A stretch of 9,293 bases of DNA, taken from contig CADCQC010000299.1 in NCBI GenBank assembly GCA_902803455.1, forward strand, positions 1-9,293, written 5' to 3'. Of this stretch, positions 1 through 6,411 are shown in pieces (the first letter of the stretch is position 1; each line of letters starts with the position of its first letter). This stretch comes from an uncultured Prevotellaceae bacterium (GTDB lineage Bacteria > Bacteroidota > Bacteroidia > Bacteroidales > Bacteroidaceae). The position numbers were made by a program, and so were the translations under genes. The notes under the pieces are model-generated. The model did no database searches, was not told the DNA's origin, and saw nothing but the letters and a program-made list of their open reading frames with translations.

Positions 1-1111
1 AGAAGGTGAGCAGGGCGGCGGCGACCACCACGGGCACAAAGATCATGGCGATCTTGTCCACCGTGCGTTGCACCGGGGCTTTGCTGCCTTGCGCCTCTTC
101 CACCATCCTTATGATGGCGGCGAGCGCGGTCTTCTCTCCTGTCTTTATCGCTTTCATGCGCAACCGTCCTTGACTCAGGACGGTGCCAGCCAGCACCTCA
201 TTTCCCCATTTCTTGAGTACCGGCGCGGGTTCCCCGGTGGTCATCGACTCGTCGACATATGCCCCGTCGTCGGTCATGAAACTGTTGGCCCATCTCACCT
301 GACCGTCGACAGGGATCTTGTCGCCGGCTCTCACCTCGATGATGTCGCCCGGTTGGATGGTGGAGATGGGCACTTCCTCAAAAATGGCCTCCTGTTTGCC
401 ATCCTTGCCGGTCACTTCACCCTTGTAGAGGCGTGCTGTCTTGGGTGTCATCCCCATGAGGTGCCTGATGGCGTCTGATGTACTTTTCCTTGCTCGCTGT
501 TCGATGACCTTGCCCGTGAGGATGAAGGTGATGATCATTACCGATGCATCAAAATAGGTGTGCCATGTGAGTCCACGGGCACCCCAGACGCTATCTCCCC
601 AAAAAGTGTTGAAGATGCTGAAAATCAGCGATATCGATGTGCTCAGCGCAACGAGCGTATCCATACCTGCCGTGAGATGGCGGCATTGTTTCCATGCCTT
701 GACATAAAACTCCCTGCCACAGTATAGCATATTGGCGATGGCCAGGATCATTGCTGTCTGGTTGGTCGTCTGTCGGTTGCCCAGATGGATCCATCCCATC
801 GTGATGGCCATGACGAGGATGGCGATGCCCCATGAGATGATGGCTTTTTTGGTGAGTAGCGAGAAGGATCGCCGCTCCATCTCCTCCACGTCAGCCCCCT
901 CCTCGATGATCAGGTCAAACCCGATGCCGTTGAGCGCGCTCTTCATGTCTGCGGGTTGGATGACTTCTTCATTCCACTCGACGAAAGCTGTGCGCGCGGG
1001 TAGTGATACCACTGCATCGGCCACCCCTTCGAGTGATTTGAGTTTCTTTTCCACGTTGGCGGCGCAAGCGGCACATGCCATTCCCACTACGGGCCATTTT
1101 TTCTTTTGCAT
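1..1111 (-). CDS. copA: Copper-type P1B heavy-metal ATPase, N-terminal 370 residues (cut by window edge)
   Basis: This encodes an inner-membrane pump that uses ATP to export Cu(I) or a similar soft metal from the cytoplasm. Read from ATG at 1111, the frame stays open to the window edge. Residues 1-68 form a heavy-metal-associated domain with the metal-binding motif GMACAAC (residues 10-16, Cys13 and Cys16). Hydrophobic segments follow at about 90-110, 118-135, 147-170 and 186-204. The actuator domain (about 215-345) carries the dephosphorylation motif DESMTTGEP, with TGE at 292-294, and the sequence ends in the next membrane segment. The CPC metal site, the DKTGT phosphorylation site and the ATP-binding domain lie outside the window, so metal choice cannot be confirmed; CopA-type is the best reading from the single N-terminal GMxCxxC domain. 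It begins one base after the transporter gene stops, so the two are probably co-transcribed and translationally coupled. Confidence 0.92.
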   Translation of the reverse strand, partial: MQKKKWPVVGMACAACAANVEKKLKSLEGVADAVVSLPARTAFVEWNEEVIQPADMKSALNGIGFDLIIEEGADVEEMERRSFSLLTKKAIISWGIAILVMAITMGWIHLGNRQTTNQTAMILAIANMLYCGREFYVKAWKQCRHLTAGMDTLVALSTSISLIFSIFNTFWGDSVWGARGLTWHTYFDASVMIITFILTGKVIEQRARKSTSDAIRHLMGMTPKTARLYKGEVTGKDGKQEAIFEEVPISTIQPGDIIEVRAGDKIPVDGQVRWANSFMTDDGAYVDESMTTGEPAPVLKKWGNEVLAGTVLSQGRLRMKAIKTGEKTALAAIIRMVEEAQGSKAPVQRTVDKIAMIFVPVVVAAALLTF

Positions 1112-1112
1112 G

Positions 1113-2021
1113 TCAGTTGTTTGTTGTCTTTTTCATCTTTTCCTCTCTTGCCGTCAGCAAGACGCTGAGCACCACGAGCGTGATGCCGGCATAGAAAGCT
1201 GCATTGAGTTCACGCGCTTCTCCCAGAAATAGAAATGCCCAGAGGATGGAATAACAGGGTTCAAGATTGTAGGTGAGGTTGACGGTGAATGCCGATAACC
1301 TTTTGAGGGCCATGATCTGCAGCATGTAGAGTCCCACGGTGCAGAAGAGCGCATGGCAGAGCATCAGCCATAGGTTAGTGCCTTCAGGGATGACGATGAC
1401 CGGTGTGGCACTGGGGAAGATGAGCAGGTAGAGGGGAATGATGGCAGATATGCCGACAAATCCTCCTGCCATCTGCCAGAAGAGCACATCACGCGTCCTC
1501 ACATCACGGCTGATGTCTTTATTATATATTATATATAAGGTGCAGACGATGGAGGATATCAGGCCGATGCTGATACCCGTGCGGTGGCGTGCGTCGAAAG
1601 AGAAGATGAGTGCGATGCCGGCGAGGGTGATGAGCGACAGGGCAATCTCTCTCCGTGAGATGGCATGATGGTGGATGAGGGGTTCGAGGATGGCGGTGAA
1701 GAATCCTACGGTAGCGAAGCACACCACGCCTATCGACACGTTGGATGCCTTGATACTGGCGTAGAAAAGGATCCAGTGAAGGCCGAGCAAGGTGCCGCAG
1801 CCTGCTATCTGCCACATCTTCCTGATCCCCACTTTGGGGATTCCTGTGAAGACCAGCAGGATCAGGGTAGTGAAGAACATTCGATACCACACGATGTCGA
1901 CCTCGTTGAGTGTGATGAGTTTTCCGAACAGTCCGGTGAAACCCGCCAGAAAGACACTCAGGTGCAACTGCCACATGCCTTTCTTGCGTTCTTCAGTTGG
2001 TGTGAGGGTAGGGGATGTCAT
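1113..2021 (-). CDS. EamA/DMT-family permease, 302 residues
   Basis: This is a predicted inner-membrane transporter of the drug/metabolite transporter superfamily (two EamA repeats, usually ten helices and about 290-310 residues, which fits). After a short polar N-terminus, about ten hydrophobic segments run from residue 17 to 290. Both halves show the family's LEP signature near the end of each repeat: ILEPLIHHH in the first, and NLEPCYSILWAFLFLGE in the second, where the Pro-rich helix and the terminal GE are typical. The C-terminus is a basic tail (REEKMKK). The substrate cannot be deduced; family members move amino acids, nucleotide-linked metabolites or drugs. The ATG at 2021 is the first start in frame ahead of the first helix. 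The stop codon and the ATPase start form TGACATG, which implies a two-gene operon. No known pathway links this family to copper export, so the pairing may be only positional. Confidence 0.9.
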   Translation of the reverse strand: MTSPTLTPTEERKKGMWQLHLSVFLAGFTGLFGKLITLNEVDIVWYRMFFTTLILLVFTGIPKVGIRKMWQIAGCGTLLGLHWILFYASIKASNVSIGVVCFATVGFFTAILEPLIHHHAISRREIALSLITLAGIALIFSFDARHRTGISIGLISSIVCTLYIIYNKDISRDVRTRDVLFWQMAGGFVGISAIIPLYLLIFPSATPVIVIPEGTNLWLMLCHALFCTVGLYMLQIMALKRLSAFTVNLTYNLEPCYSILWAFLFLGEARELNAAFYAGITLVVLSVLLTAREEKMKKTTNN

Positions 2022-2044
2022 GCGCTTTTACTTGTTTACGGCTG

Positions 2045-2052
2045 CGAAATTA
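2045..2052 (-). promoter_or_regulatory. Possible -7 element for the transporter/ATPase operon
   Basis: Read on the minus strand, this is TAATTTCG, seven of eight matches to the Bacteroidetes -7 consensus TAnnTTTG, 23 bases before the transporter ATG. No TTG lies at the usual 19-21 base spacing upstream; the nearest is 25 bases away. It is a weak candidate, supported mainly by its position. Confidence 0.3.
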
Positions 2053-2062
2053 CAAAAATTGT

Positions 2063-2081
2063 CTTGAATAATCCGTTCAAG
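2063..2081. repeat. Perfect inverted repeat CTTGAA-N7-TTCAAG
   Basis: Two perfectly complementary 6-base arms (2063-2068 and 2076-2081) flank a 7-base spacer. The repeat lies 10 to 29 bases upstream of the putative minus-strand -7 element, where a dimeric regulator controlling the transporter/ATPase operon could bind. It is not followed by a T-run in either direction, so it is not a terminator. The operator role is inference; a 6-base palindrome can arise by chance. Confidence 0.3.
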
Positions 2082-2271
2082 CCATCTTTTTCTTTTCAGG
2101 ATGCTATCCGATGGCGTGCAGTCATGGCTGATGCGATGCTGTTGATAGATATGCCGATGCTGATCATTGATACGGCCCATGTGGATGATAATAATAAGTT
2201 TACAGTCATGGCTGCAGCAGACATGATCATGAAGAAAAAACGCATGATGAGCTAAAAAGGTCTCCTTGTTC

Positions 2272-2302
2272 TTGTTTGTTTGCAAAATATTCATTATCTT
2301 TG
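2272..2302 (+). promoter_or_regulatory. Bacteroidetes-type promoter for the deoxynucleoside kinase operon
   Basis: TTG at 2272-2274 and TATCTTTG at 2295-2302 are separated by 20 bases. They match the -33 TTG and -7 TAnnTTTG elements recognised by the Bacteroidetes primary sigma factor. Transcription would begin near 2308, leaving a leader of only about 20 bases before the GTG start of the first kinase. Confidence 0.65.
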
Positions 2303-2326
2303 CGGCAGAACTAACACTCATATTTA

Positions 2327-2950
2327 GTGCATATTGTCATAGCGGGTAATATTGGTAGCGGAAAGACCACGCTCACCACGCTGTTGGCACGTCATTATGG
2401 ATGGATTCCGAAGTTTGAGGCTGTAGACTTCAATCCTTATCTGGAGGATTATTATCGGGATATTCCACGATGGTCGTTTGCTTTGGAGGTGTATTTTCTC
2501 AAACAGCGTTTCAAGGACATCCTCGATATCTCGCGATCTGATCAGACAGTGATCCAAGATCGTAGTATATTCGAGGGCGTGTATGTTTTTGCCGCCAACA
2601 ACCATGCGATGGGGCATCTCGATGACCGCGATTTTCATTGTTATATGGAATTGTTTGAGTCGATGATGTCGGTTGTGCGAACACCCGACCTGATGATTTA
2701 TCTACGTGCCTCCATACCTCATCTGGTGAGCAACATCCAGAAGCGGGGGCGCGACTATGAGCAGCAGATCCAGTTGGACTACTTAAAAAACCTGAATGCA
2801 CTCTACGACGATTTCATCTATCACCACTACAAAGGTCGTGTGCTCACCGTCGATGTCGACCAGCTCGACTTCCTCGACAGGCGGGCAGACTTGGCTAAGA
2901 TCCTGCATCTGATTGATTCCCATCTGTTTGGACTATTCCCTGAAACATAA
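2327..2950 (+). CDS. Deoxynucleoside kinase, upstream paralog (Glu54/Gly84 variant)
   Basis: This is a cytosolic enzyme of the dCK/dGK/dNK family that phosphorylates a deoxynucleoside at the 5' position with a nucleoside triphosphate, the first step of salvage to dNTPs. It has 207 residues, normal for bacterial members. Visible motifs are the P-loop GNIGSGKTT (7-15), the predicted catalytic base Glu31 (EAV), the DRS motif at 78-80 that holds the sugar and phosphate region, and the lid KRGRDYE (139-145). By alignment with human dCK, the base-contact residues Gln97, Arg104 and Asp133 correspond to positions 54, 61 and 84; here they are Glu54, Arg61 and Gly84, so only the arginine is kept. The start is GTG at 2327: it places MHI exactly as in the downstream paralog, and no in-frame ATG lies before the P-loop. 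The paralog follows after 13 bases, so the two are co-transcribed. Substrate specificity cannot be assigned from sequence alone. Confidence 0.93.
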   Translation: MHIVIAGNIGSGKTTLTTLLARHYGWIPKFEAVDFNPYLEDYYRDIPRWSFALEVYFLKQRFKDILDISRSDQTVIQDRSIFEGVYVFAANNHAMGHLDDRDFHCYMELFESMMSVVRTPDLMIYLRASIPHLVSNIQKRGRDYEQQIQLDYLKNLNALYDDFIYHHYKGRVLTVDVDQLDFLDRRADLAKILHLIDSHLFGLFPET

Positions 2951-2963
2951 AAATATTTTACTT

Positions 2964-3587
2964 ATGCATATCGCTGTAGCTGGAAACATTGGCAGTGGCA
3001 AGACCACCCTGACCCGTATGCTCGTTAAGAGATATGGTTGGGAACCGCGTTATGAACCCGTGGACAACAATCCTTATCTGGATGACTTCTATGCCGATAT
3101 GGCGAGGTGGTCGTTCAATCTCCAGATATACTTCCTCAACAAGCGTTTCAAGGAGGTGGTGGAGATCTCGAAATATGATGGGGTGATCATCCAGGACCGC
3201 ACCATCTTCGAGGATGCCCGCATCTTTGCCCCCAACTTGCATGATATGGGGATGATGAGCGACCGTGACTTCGACAATTACAGTGACCTCTTCGACCTGA
3301 TGATATCTTTAGTGGGACTGCCTGATCTGATGCTCTATATCCGGTCGTCGATACCCAACATCGTGGCGCAGATTGCCAAGCGGGGGCGGGATTTTGAGAA
3401 GTCGATCAGAATTGATTACCTTCAAGGTCTCAATGAGCGTTACGAGCGTTGGATCGAAGGGTACCAGGGACGCCTGATCATTATTGATGGAGACACCTGC
3501 AAGTTTGAGAACAATCCTTCAGATTTCCAGCGTGTCACCGACAGCATCGACGCGCAGTTGTATGGCCTGTTCCCGTTTGGCAGTTGA
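2964..3587 (+). CDS. Deoxynucleoside kinase, downstream paralog (canonical Gln54/Arg61/Asp84)
   Basis: This is the second salvage kinase of the pair, also 207 residues, and aligns without gaps to its neighbour for at least 160 residues (91 identical by hand count, about 57 percent). It has the P-loop GNIGSGKTT (7-15), catalytic Glu31 in an EPV motif like human dCK Glu53, DRT at 78-80, and the lid KRGRDFE (139-145). Unlike its neighbour it keeps all three dCK base-contact equivalents: Gln54, Arg61 and Asp84. The chosen start is the ATG at 2964, which gives MHIAVAGNIG to match the paralog; an in-frame ATG at 2913 would add 17 residues lying inside the upstream gene and is unlikely. The C-terminal 45 residues diverge most. 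In Lactobacillus acidophilus, tandem kinases of this family form a deoxyadenosine/deoxyguanosine kinase heterodimer; the same may apply here, as inference. Confidence 0.93.
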   Translation: MHIAVAGNIGSGKTTLTRMLVKRYGWEPRYEPVDNNPYLDDFYADMARWSFNLQIYFLNKRFKEVVEISKYDGVIIQDRTIFEDARIFAPNLHDMGMMSDRDFDNYSDLFDLMISLVGLPDLMLYIRSSIPNIVAQIAKRGRDFEKSIRIDYLQGLNERYERWIEGYQGRLIIIDGDTCKFENNPSDFQRVTDSIDAQLYGLFPFGS

Positions 3588-3654
3588 TATCCTGCATCCG
3601 ACAAATGTCATTGATATTTGTACATTATACACTAAAAAATGTTATAATTGGCGA

Positions 3655-3681
3655 TTGTTCAAAAAATAATGTGTAAATTTG
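3655..3681 (+). promoter_or_regulatory. Promoter for the small dockerin gene
   Basis: TAAATTTG at 3674-3681 is a perfect match to the Bacteroidetes -7 consensus TAnnTTTG, 54 bases before the chosen ATG. The closest TTG (3655-3657) is 16 bases upstream of it and another (3648-3650) is 23 bases upstream, so the -33 element is poorly spaced. The -7 element and AT-rich context still make a promoter likely. It would separate this gene from the kinase operon. Confidence 0.5.
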
Positions 3682-3735
3682 CAACGAGCAAGTTTGTTGG
3701 CTTGCTGGAAAGGAGAATATGTGGAGAGTTGTAGT

Positions 3736-4128
3736 ATGTTTAGAATGATCTTTTTGTTGGCAATGATATGGGCAATGCCTTTTGGGGTATTTGCGCAGAA
3801 TGGCGTTTCTAAAGGTGACTCCATTGCAACTGATGCTGTCGTCAATCCTTCTCCCAAGCAGATGAAGGCGGCTGCCAACACGCAATTTGATGTCAATGGT
3901 GATAATGTGATGGATTTGGTCGATGTGGTGGATATCATACGCTATGTGATGAAAAAGGCGAGTACTTCTTTCAATGTTGGCAAGGCGGATGTGAATGGCG
4001 ACGGAAAGGTCGATGTCGGGGATGCAAAAGCCTTGTCGGTCTTGCTCACTGGGGGGGAGTTGCCTGCATCTTCCAACACACCCGAACTGAGAGGAGATGC
4101 CGTCATTGATCCTACAGCGCCGAATTGA
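3736..4128 (+). CDS. Secreted stand-alone type I dockerin-repeat protein, 130 residues
   Basis: This is an exported protein made of little more than one dockerin module, the calcium-dependent partner of cohesin domains. A signal peptide (MFRMIFLLAMIWAMPFGVFA, cut after residue 20) is followed by a polar linker, then two calcium-loop repeats: Asp52-x-Asn54-x-Asp56-x3-Asp60-x2-Asp63 and Asp85-x-Asn87-x-Asp89-x3-Asp93-x2-Asp96. Each is followed by a hydrophobic helix, as in classical duplicated dockerins. A 25-residue polar tail ends the protein. No catalytic domain is present, which is unusual since dockerins normally tether enzymes. The start is uncertain: ATG 3736 gives a clean signal peptide, but an in-frame GTG at 3721 has a good AAAGGAG site at 3709-3715. 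A cohesin-like protein is encoded just downstream and is a possible partner. Confidence 0.8.
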   Translation: MFRMIFLLAMIWAMPFGVFAQNGVSKGDSIATDAVVNPSPKQMKAAANTQFDVNGDNVMDLVDVVDIIRYVMKKASTSFNVGKADVNGDGKVDVGDAKALSVLLTGGELPASSNTPELRGDAVIDPTAPN

Positions 4129-4183
4129 CCTCTTGACTACGCCATTATTAAATTTTGTTAATTTCCATATCTTTTATTCGCAT

Positions 4184-4205
4184 AAAAAAGCAAAATTGCA
4201 TTTTT
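4184..4205 (+). terminator. Weak AT-rich hairpin after the small dockerin gene
   Basis: An A-run and GCAA (4185-4193) can pair with TTGC and a T-run (4196-4205), giving a short hairpin around GCAAAATTGC that ends in TTTTT. It lies about 55 bases after the stop codon and before the next promoter. The stem has only two G:C pairs, so termination would be inefficient at best. Confidence 0.25.
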
Positions 4206-4251
4206 GGTTAAAAAAAAAGATACAAACATAGGTGGTTTTAAATTAATTTTT

Positions 4252-4259
4252 TAATTTTG
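4252..4259 (+). promoter_or_regulatory. -7 element for the cohesin-like/dockerin operon
   Basis: TAATTTTG is a perfect match to TAnnTTTG. No TTG sits at the standard -33 distance, although the upstream stretch is strongly AT-rich. Transcription from here would give an untranslated leader of about 105 bases before the ATG at 4373. No riboswitch fold or strong hairpin is recognisable in that leader. Confidence 0.5.
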
Positions 4260-4372
4260 CACATTGAAAAGTAGGATAATGGTTAGTGGTAGCATCCATC
4301 AATAATGCTGGTCCACTTAAATTCATGACACTATTTATTCAAAGCGTGCTTTAAAATGCTGACTTGACAGAG

Positions 4373-5035
4373 ATGACCGTGAAAACGATAGCCTATTGCC
4401 GCAAGTGCATTCTTGCCTCCGTTTTTCTGCTTTCAGCCTTGGTTGCTGTGGCCGATGATGTAAATGTCGACGACATGGGGATTGCACAAGGGCAGACCCG
4501 TGAGTTTTATGTTTATCTGAACAACACGAAGAAGGATCTGGTATCCTTTCAGATGGATGTGAAATTACCTGAAGGACTGGTGATCAACAAAAACAAATGC
4601 CGGTTGACCAACAGGCTCACACCATCCGGCCAGGAGTTGTTTGTCGGTGAAGTGGGGCCCAACCTCTACAGGTTTTTGTCCACCTCTTACGAGATGACAC
4701 CGATGGCTACTGTTGATGAGGCTTTGCTCGTCATTTCTGTGACTGCTACAGAGGATTACAACGGTGGGACAGTGAATTTACGTGACCTGTTTTCCGTCTC
4801 TGCTGGCTCTGTCAAGGCATCGTGGACGAATGTAGCCTTCAAGGCCAATAAGATCGAAGCAGAGCTTGGTGACGTAAATGGTGATACGATCGCTGATGTC
4901 ACCGACTGCATGCATGTCGTCTCCTATATTCTTGACCATGATTCACTCTACAGCAGTGCGATGGATATAAACAAAGATGAAGAGATTGATGTGACCGATG
5001 TGCTGATGATCGTTGAGAAAATATTGGGAAATTAA
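4373..5035 (+). CDS. Secreted cohesin-like domain plus type I dockerin protein, 220 residues
   Basis: This exported protein combines a cohesin-fold beta-sandwich with a dockerin, so it could both receive and make cohesin-dockerin contacts. The signal peptide ends in VAVA at residue 27. Residues 28-160 look like a cohesin-like domain: a basic start for strands (GQTREFYVYLNN), then FQMDVKLPEGL, LTNRL, a YRFLSTSYE strand and an LLVISVTA strand, a layout common in Prevotella secreted proteins. The dockerin has loops Asp167-x-Asn169-x-Asp171-x3-Asp175-x2-Asp178 and Asp198-x-Asn200-x-Asp202-x3-Asp206-x2-Asp209, each followed by a helix, and the protein ends right after the second helix. ATG 4373 is chosen; a TTG three codons earlier is less likely. 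The next gene starts 30 bases later, so they probably share a transcript. The partner is not known. Confidence 0.8.
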   Translation: MTVKTIAYCRKCILASVFLLSALVAVADDVNVDDMGIAQGQTREFYVYLNNTKKDLVSFQMDVKLPEGLVINKNKCRLTNRLTPSGQELFVGEVGPNLYRFLSTSYEMTPMATVDEALLVISVTATEDYNGGTVNLRDLFSVSAGSVKASWTNVAFKANKIEAELGDVNGDTIADVTDCMHVVSYILDHDSLYSSAMDINKDEEIDVTDVLMIVEKILGN

Positions 5036-5065
5036 TAATACAATATAAACAAATTTTTAGCTAAT

Positions 5066-6247
5066 ATGAAGAAATGTTTACTCGGAACAGTCATGCTGCT
5101 GTTGGCATGTAGTTCATTTGCACAGAAACTTTCTGTTTCTCCTGAAGACATCACTATTGCCGCAGGAGAGCAAGTTGAAGTTAAAATAGCTTGTGAGCAT
5201 ACACGTGCTAAGTTTTTCTCAGGTTTACAAGGTATCATTTTCCTCCCCGAGGGTGTTACACCTGTGGTCACCAATTATGATGCTGCAGTCGCTGATTATC
5301 AAGAAGCCTTGGAATATGCAGAGGAGGATGGTATAGATCCCGCTACCATTTTTTTGGAAAAATTTTTCAAATATGATATTGTGGCTAATGTCAACGAGGG
5401 GCTTGCCGCAGATGCGTATTTTACGCTCTCCACTAATTTTGTTCCTGCATCAAGGACTAATTCAAAAATGAATGAATTCCGTTTCTTACTTTATAATCCG
5501 GCTAATGCCGCATTCTTCCCCGTGGAGAAAAATGTGCCTCAGACCATATTCTCTCTCAAGGTGAAGGCCGAAGATACTATGCAAACTGGCAAGTATGAGG
5601 TGGAGTTGGGTGGAAATGATGATCAAGCGCTTTCTATGACCAACAAGAACAACCAGCGTGTCGTTCCTGATGAAGTTCCCTTCTCTATCGACTATGTGGT
5701 CAACTACACCATCGGTGAGTCTGGTTATGGCACATTCTGCTGGCCTGTTGCTCTTGATTTCACAGATAACTCTGATCTTGAGGCTGGTGTTGTGGCTGCT
5801 CATAATGGTGCTTTCCTTAAGAAAGTGGATGACACCAAGTTTGCTGCCAAGACCCCGATCATTATCAAGGGTGAGCCGGGCACTTACAGCCTGAAGACCA
5901 CCAAAGAGGAAATTGCTGCTCCTGCTGCCAATTTGCTGAAAGGCACTGTCTCTGCTCCGTTGAGAGTGACCGCCAACAATATCTATGCGCTGGCCGAAAA
6001 ATCTACAGGTGTAGGTTTCTATCGCGTGGACGAGACAAAGGACGTGGTGATTCCACAGTATAGGGCTTACCTCGAAGGTGAGGAAGCTGCTGTCGCTGGT
6101 TACTTCTTCGATGATGCCACAGGTATCTCACAGATGGCTTCCGATGCAGAGCAGGGTGATATCTACACCATTTCTGGTATGAAGGTGGAGAAAGCTGCCA
6201 ACAAGGGTATCTACATCATCAATGGTAAAAAAGTTGTCGTGAAGTAA
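5066..6247 (+). CDS. Secreted cohesin-like protein with Prevotella-type C-terminal module, 393 residues
   Basis: This is an exported protein with no enzyme motif. The N-terminal signal can be read in two ways: signal peptidase I cleavage after SSFA (residue 19), or a lipobox-like LLAC with Cys15, so it could be a lipoprotein. Residues 21-210 resemble a cohesin-like domain (LSVSPEDITIAAGEQVEVKI, then LPEGV and IFSLKVKAE strands) with a longer central insert. Residues about 212-350 are a module common in Prevotella secreted proteins, recognisable by ESGYGTFCWPVALDF, TPIIIKGEPGTY, NLLKGT and GVGFYRV. The C-terminus (GDIYTISGMKV to NGIYIINGKKVVVK-type ending, last 30 residues) is the short ending frequent in Prevotella exported proteins and resembles a type IX secretion sorting tail; that role is inference. 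It shares a transcript with the preceding gene and ends at a strong terminator. It has no dockerin itself, so it could be the anchoring cohesin partner. Confidence 0.78.
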   Translation: MKKCLLGTVMLLLACSSFAQKLSVSPEDITIAAGEQVEVKIACEHTRAKFFSGLQGIIFLPEGVTPVVTNYDAAVADYQEALEYAEEDGIDPATIFLEKFFKYDIVANVNEGLAADAYFTLSTNFVPASRTNSKMNEFRFLLYNPANAAFFPVEKNVPQTIFSLKVKAEDTMQTGKYEVELGGNDDQALSMTNKNNQRVVPDEVPFSIDYVVNYTIGESGYGTFCWPVALDFTDNSDLEAGVVAAHNGAFLKKVDDTKFAAKTPIIIKGEPGTYSLKTTKEEIAAPAANLLKGTVSAPLRVTANNIYALAEKSTGVGFYRVDETKDVVIPQYRAYLEGEEAAVAGYFFDDATGISQMASDAEQGDIYTISGMKVEKAANKGIYIINGKKVVVK

Positions 6248-6269
6248 TATTCACCAAAATTTATAACAT

Positions 6270-6316
6270 AATCCCTCCTTCGACCGGAATTATAGGGGTC
6301 TGGGGAGGGATTTTTT
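6270..6316 (+). terminator. Strong intrinsic terminator closing the cohesin/dockerin operon
   Basis: AATCCCTCC (6270-6278) pairs perfectly with GGAGGGATT (6304-6312). An inner GACC/GGTC pairing (6282-6285 with 6297-6300) lengthens the stem, and six T residues (6311-6316) overlap and follow its 3' side. It starts 23 bases after the stop codon of the preceding gene. Confidence 0.88.
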
Positions 6317-6336
6317 AAAGATTTCCTGTTCTCTTC

Positions 6337-6365
6337 TCCATCTGCGGATGGACGATGTTTTTTTT
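6337..6365 (+). terminator. Second, smaller terminator-like hairpin
   Basis: TCCATC (6337-6342) and GATGGA (6347-6352) form a perfect 6-base stem with a TGCG loop. Five bases later comes a run of eight T residues (6358-6365). The 5-base gap makes it weaker than the terminator just upstream; it may act as a backup. It lies only 47 bases before the LRR gene start. Confidence 0.4.
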
Positions 6366-6411
6366 GATAGGAGATGTATGCTGACTTTTTCACAACAAGA
6401 ATAATAGATTT

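Larger units (their letters stand above)
2022..2326. other. Divergent intergenic region between the transporter/ATPase operon and the kinase operon
   Basis: This 305-base stretch separates two divergently transcribed operons. It holds a weak minus-strand promoter with a palindrome next to it (2045-2081) and a good plus-strand promoter (2272-2302). The middle contains two short overlapping open frames on opposite strands: 2124-2255 on plus (43 codons, Asp/Met-rich) and 2096-2245 on minus (49 codons, hydrophobic and Met-rich, starting MRFFFMIMSAAAMTV). Neither has a convincing ribosome site or recognisable family. The AT- and ATG/CAT-rich composition makes chance open frames likely on both strands, so neither is annotated as a gene. 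If one is real, the minus-strand hydrophobic one is the better candidate because it lies just upstream of two membrane-protein genes on the same strand. Confidence 0.6.

Noticed and set aside
732..1232. A 166-codon plus-strand open frame antisense to the ATPase gene
   Set aside because: The minus strand here encodes a clear heavy-metal ATPase with GMACAAC and TGE motifs; the antisense frame has no recognisable domain and spans the boundary of two real genes.
1517..1537. AT-only stretch with a palindrome (TATATATTATATATA) inside the transporter gene
   Set aside because: It encodes the residues LYIIYNK of a membrane helix end in the correct frame, so codon content explains it; no promoter context.
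1665..2255. A 196-codon plus-strand open frame crossing the transporter start and the intergenic region
   Set aside because: Most of it is antisense to the EamA transporter, and the translated sequence is low-complexity charged residues without any family resemblance.
3601..3621. Inverted repeat ACAAAT-N9-ATTTGT after the second kinase gene, considered as terminator
   Set aside because: The 6-base stem has only one G:C pair and no T-run follows, so it would not work as an intrinsic terminator.
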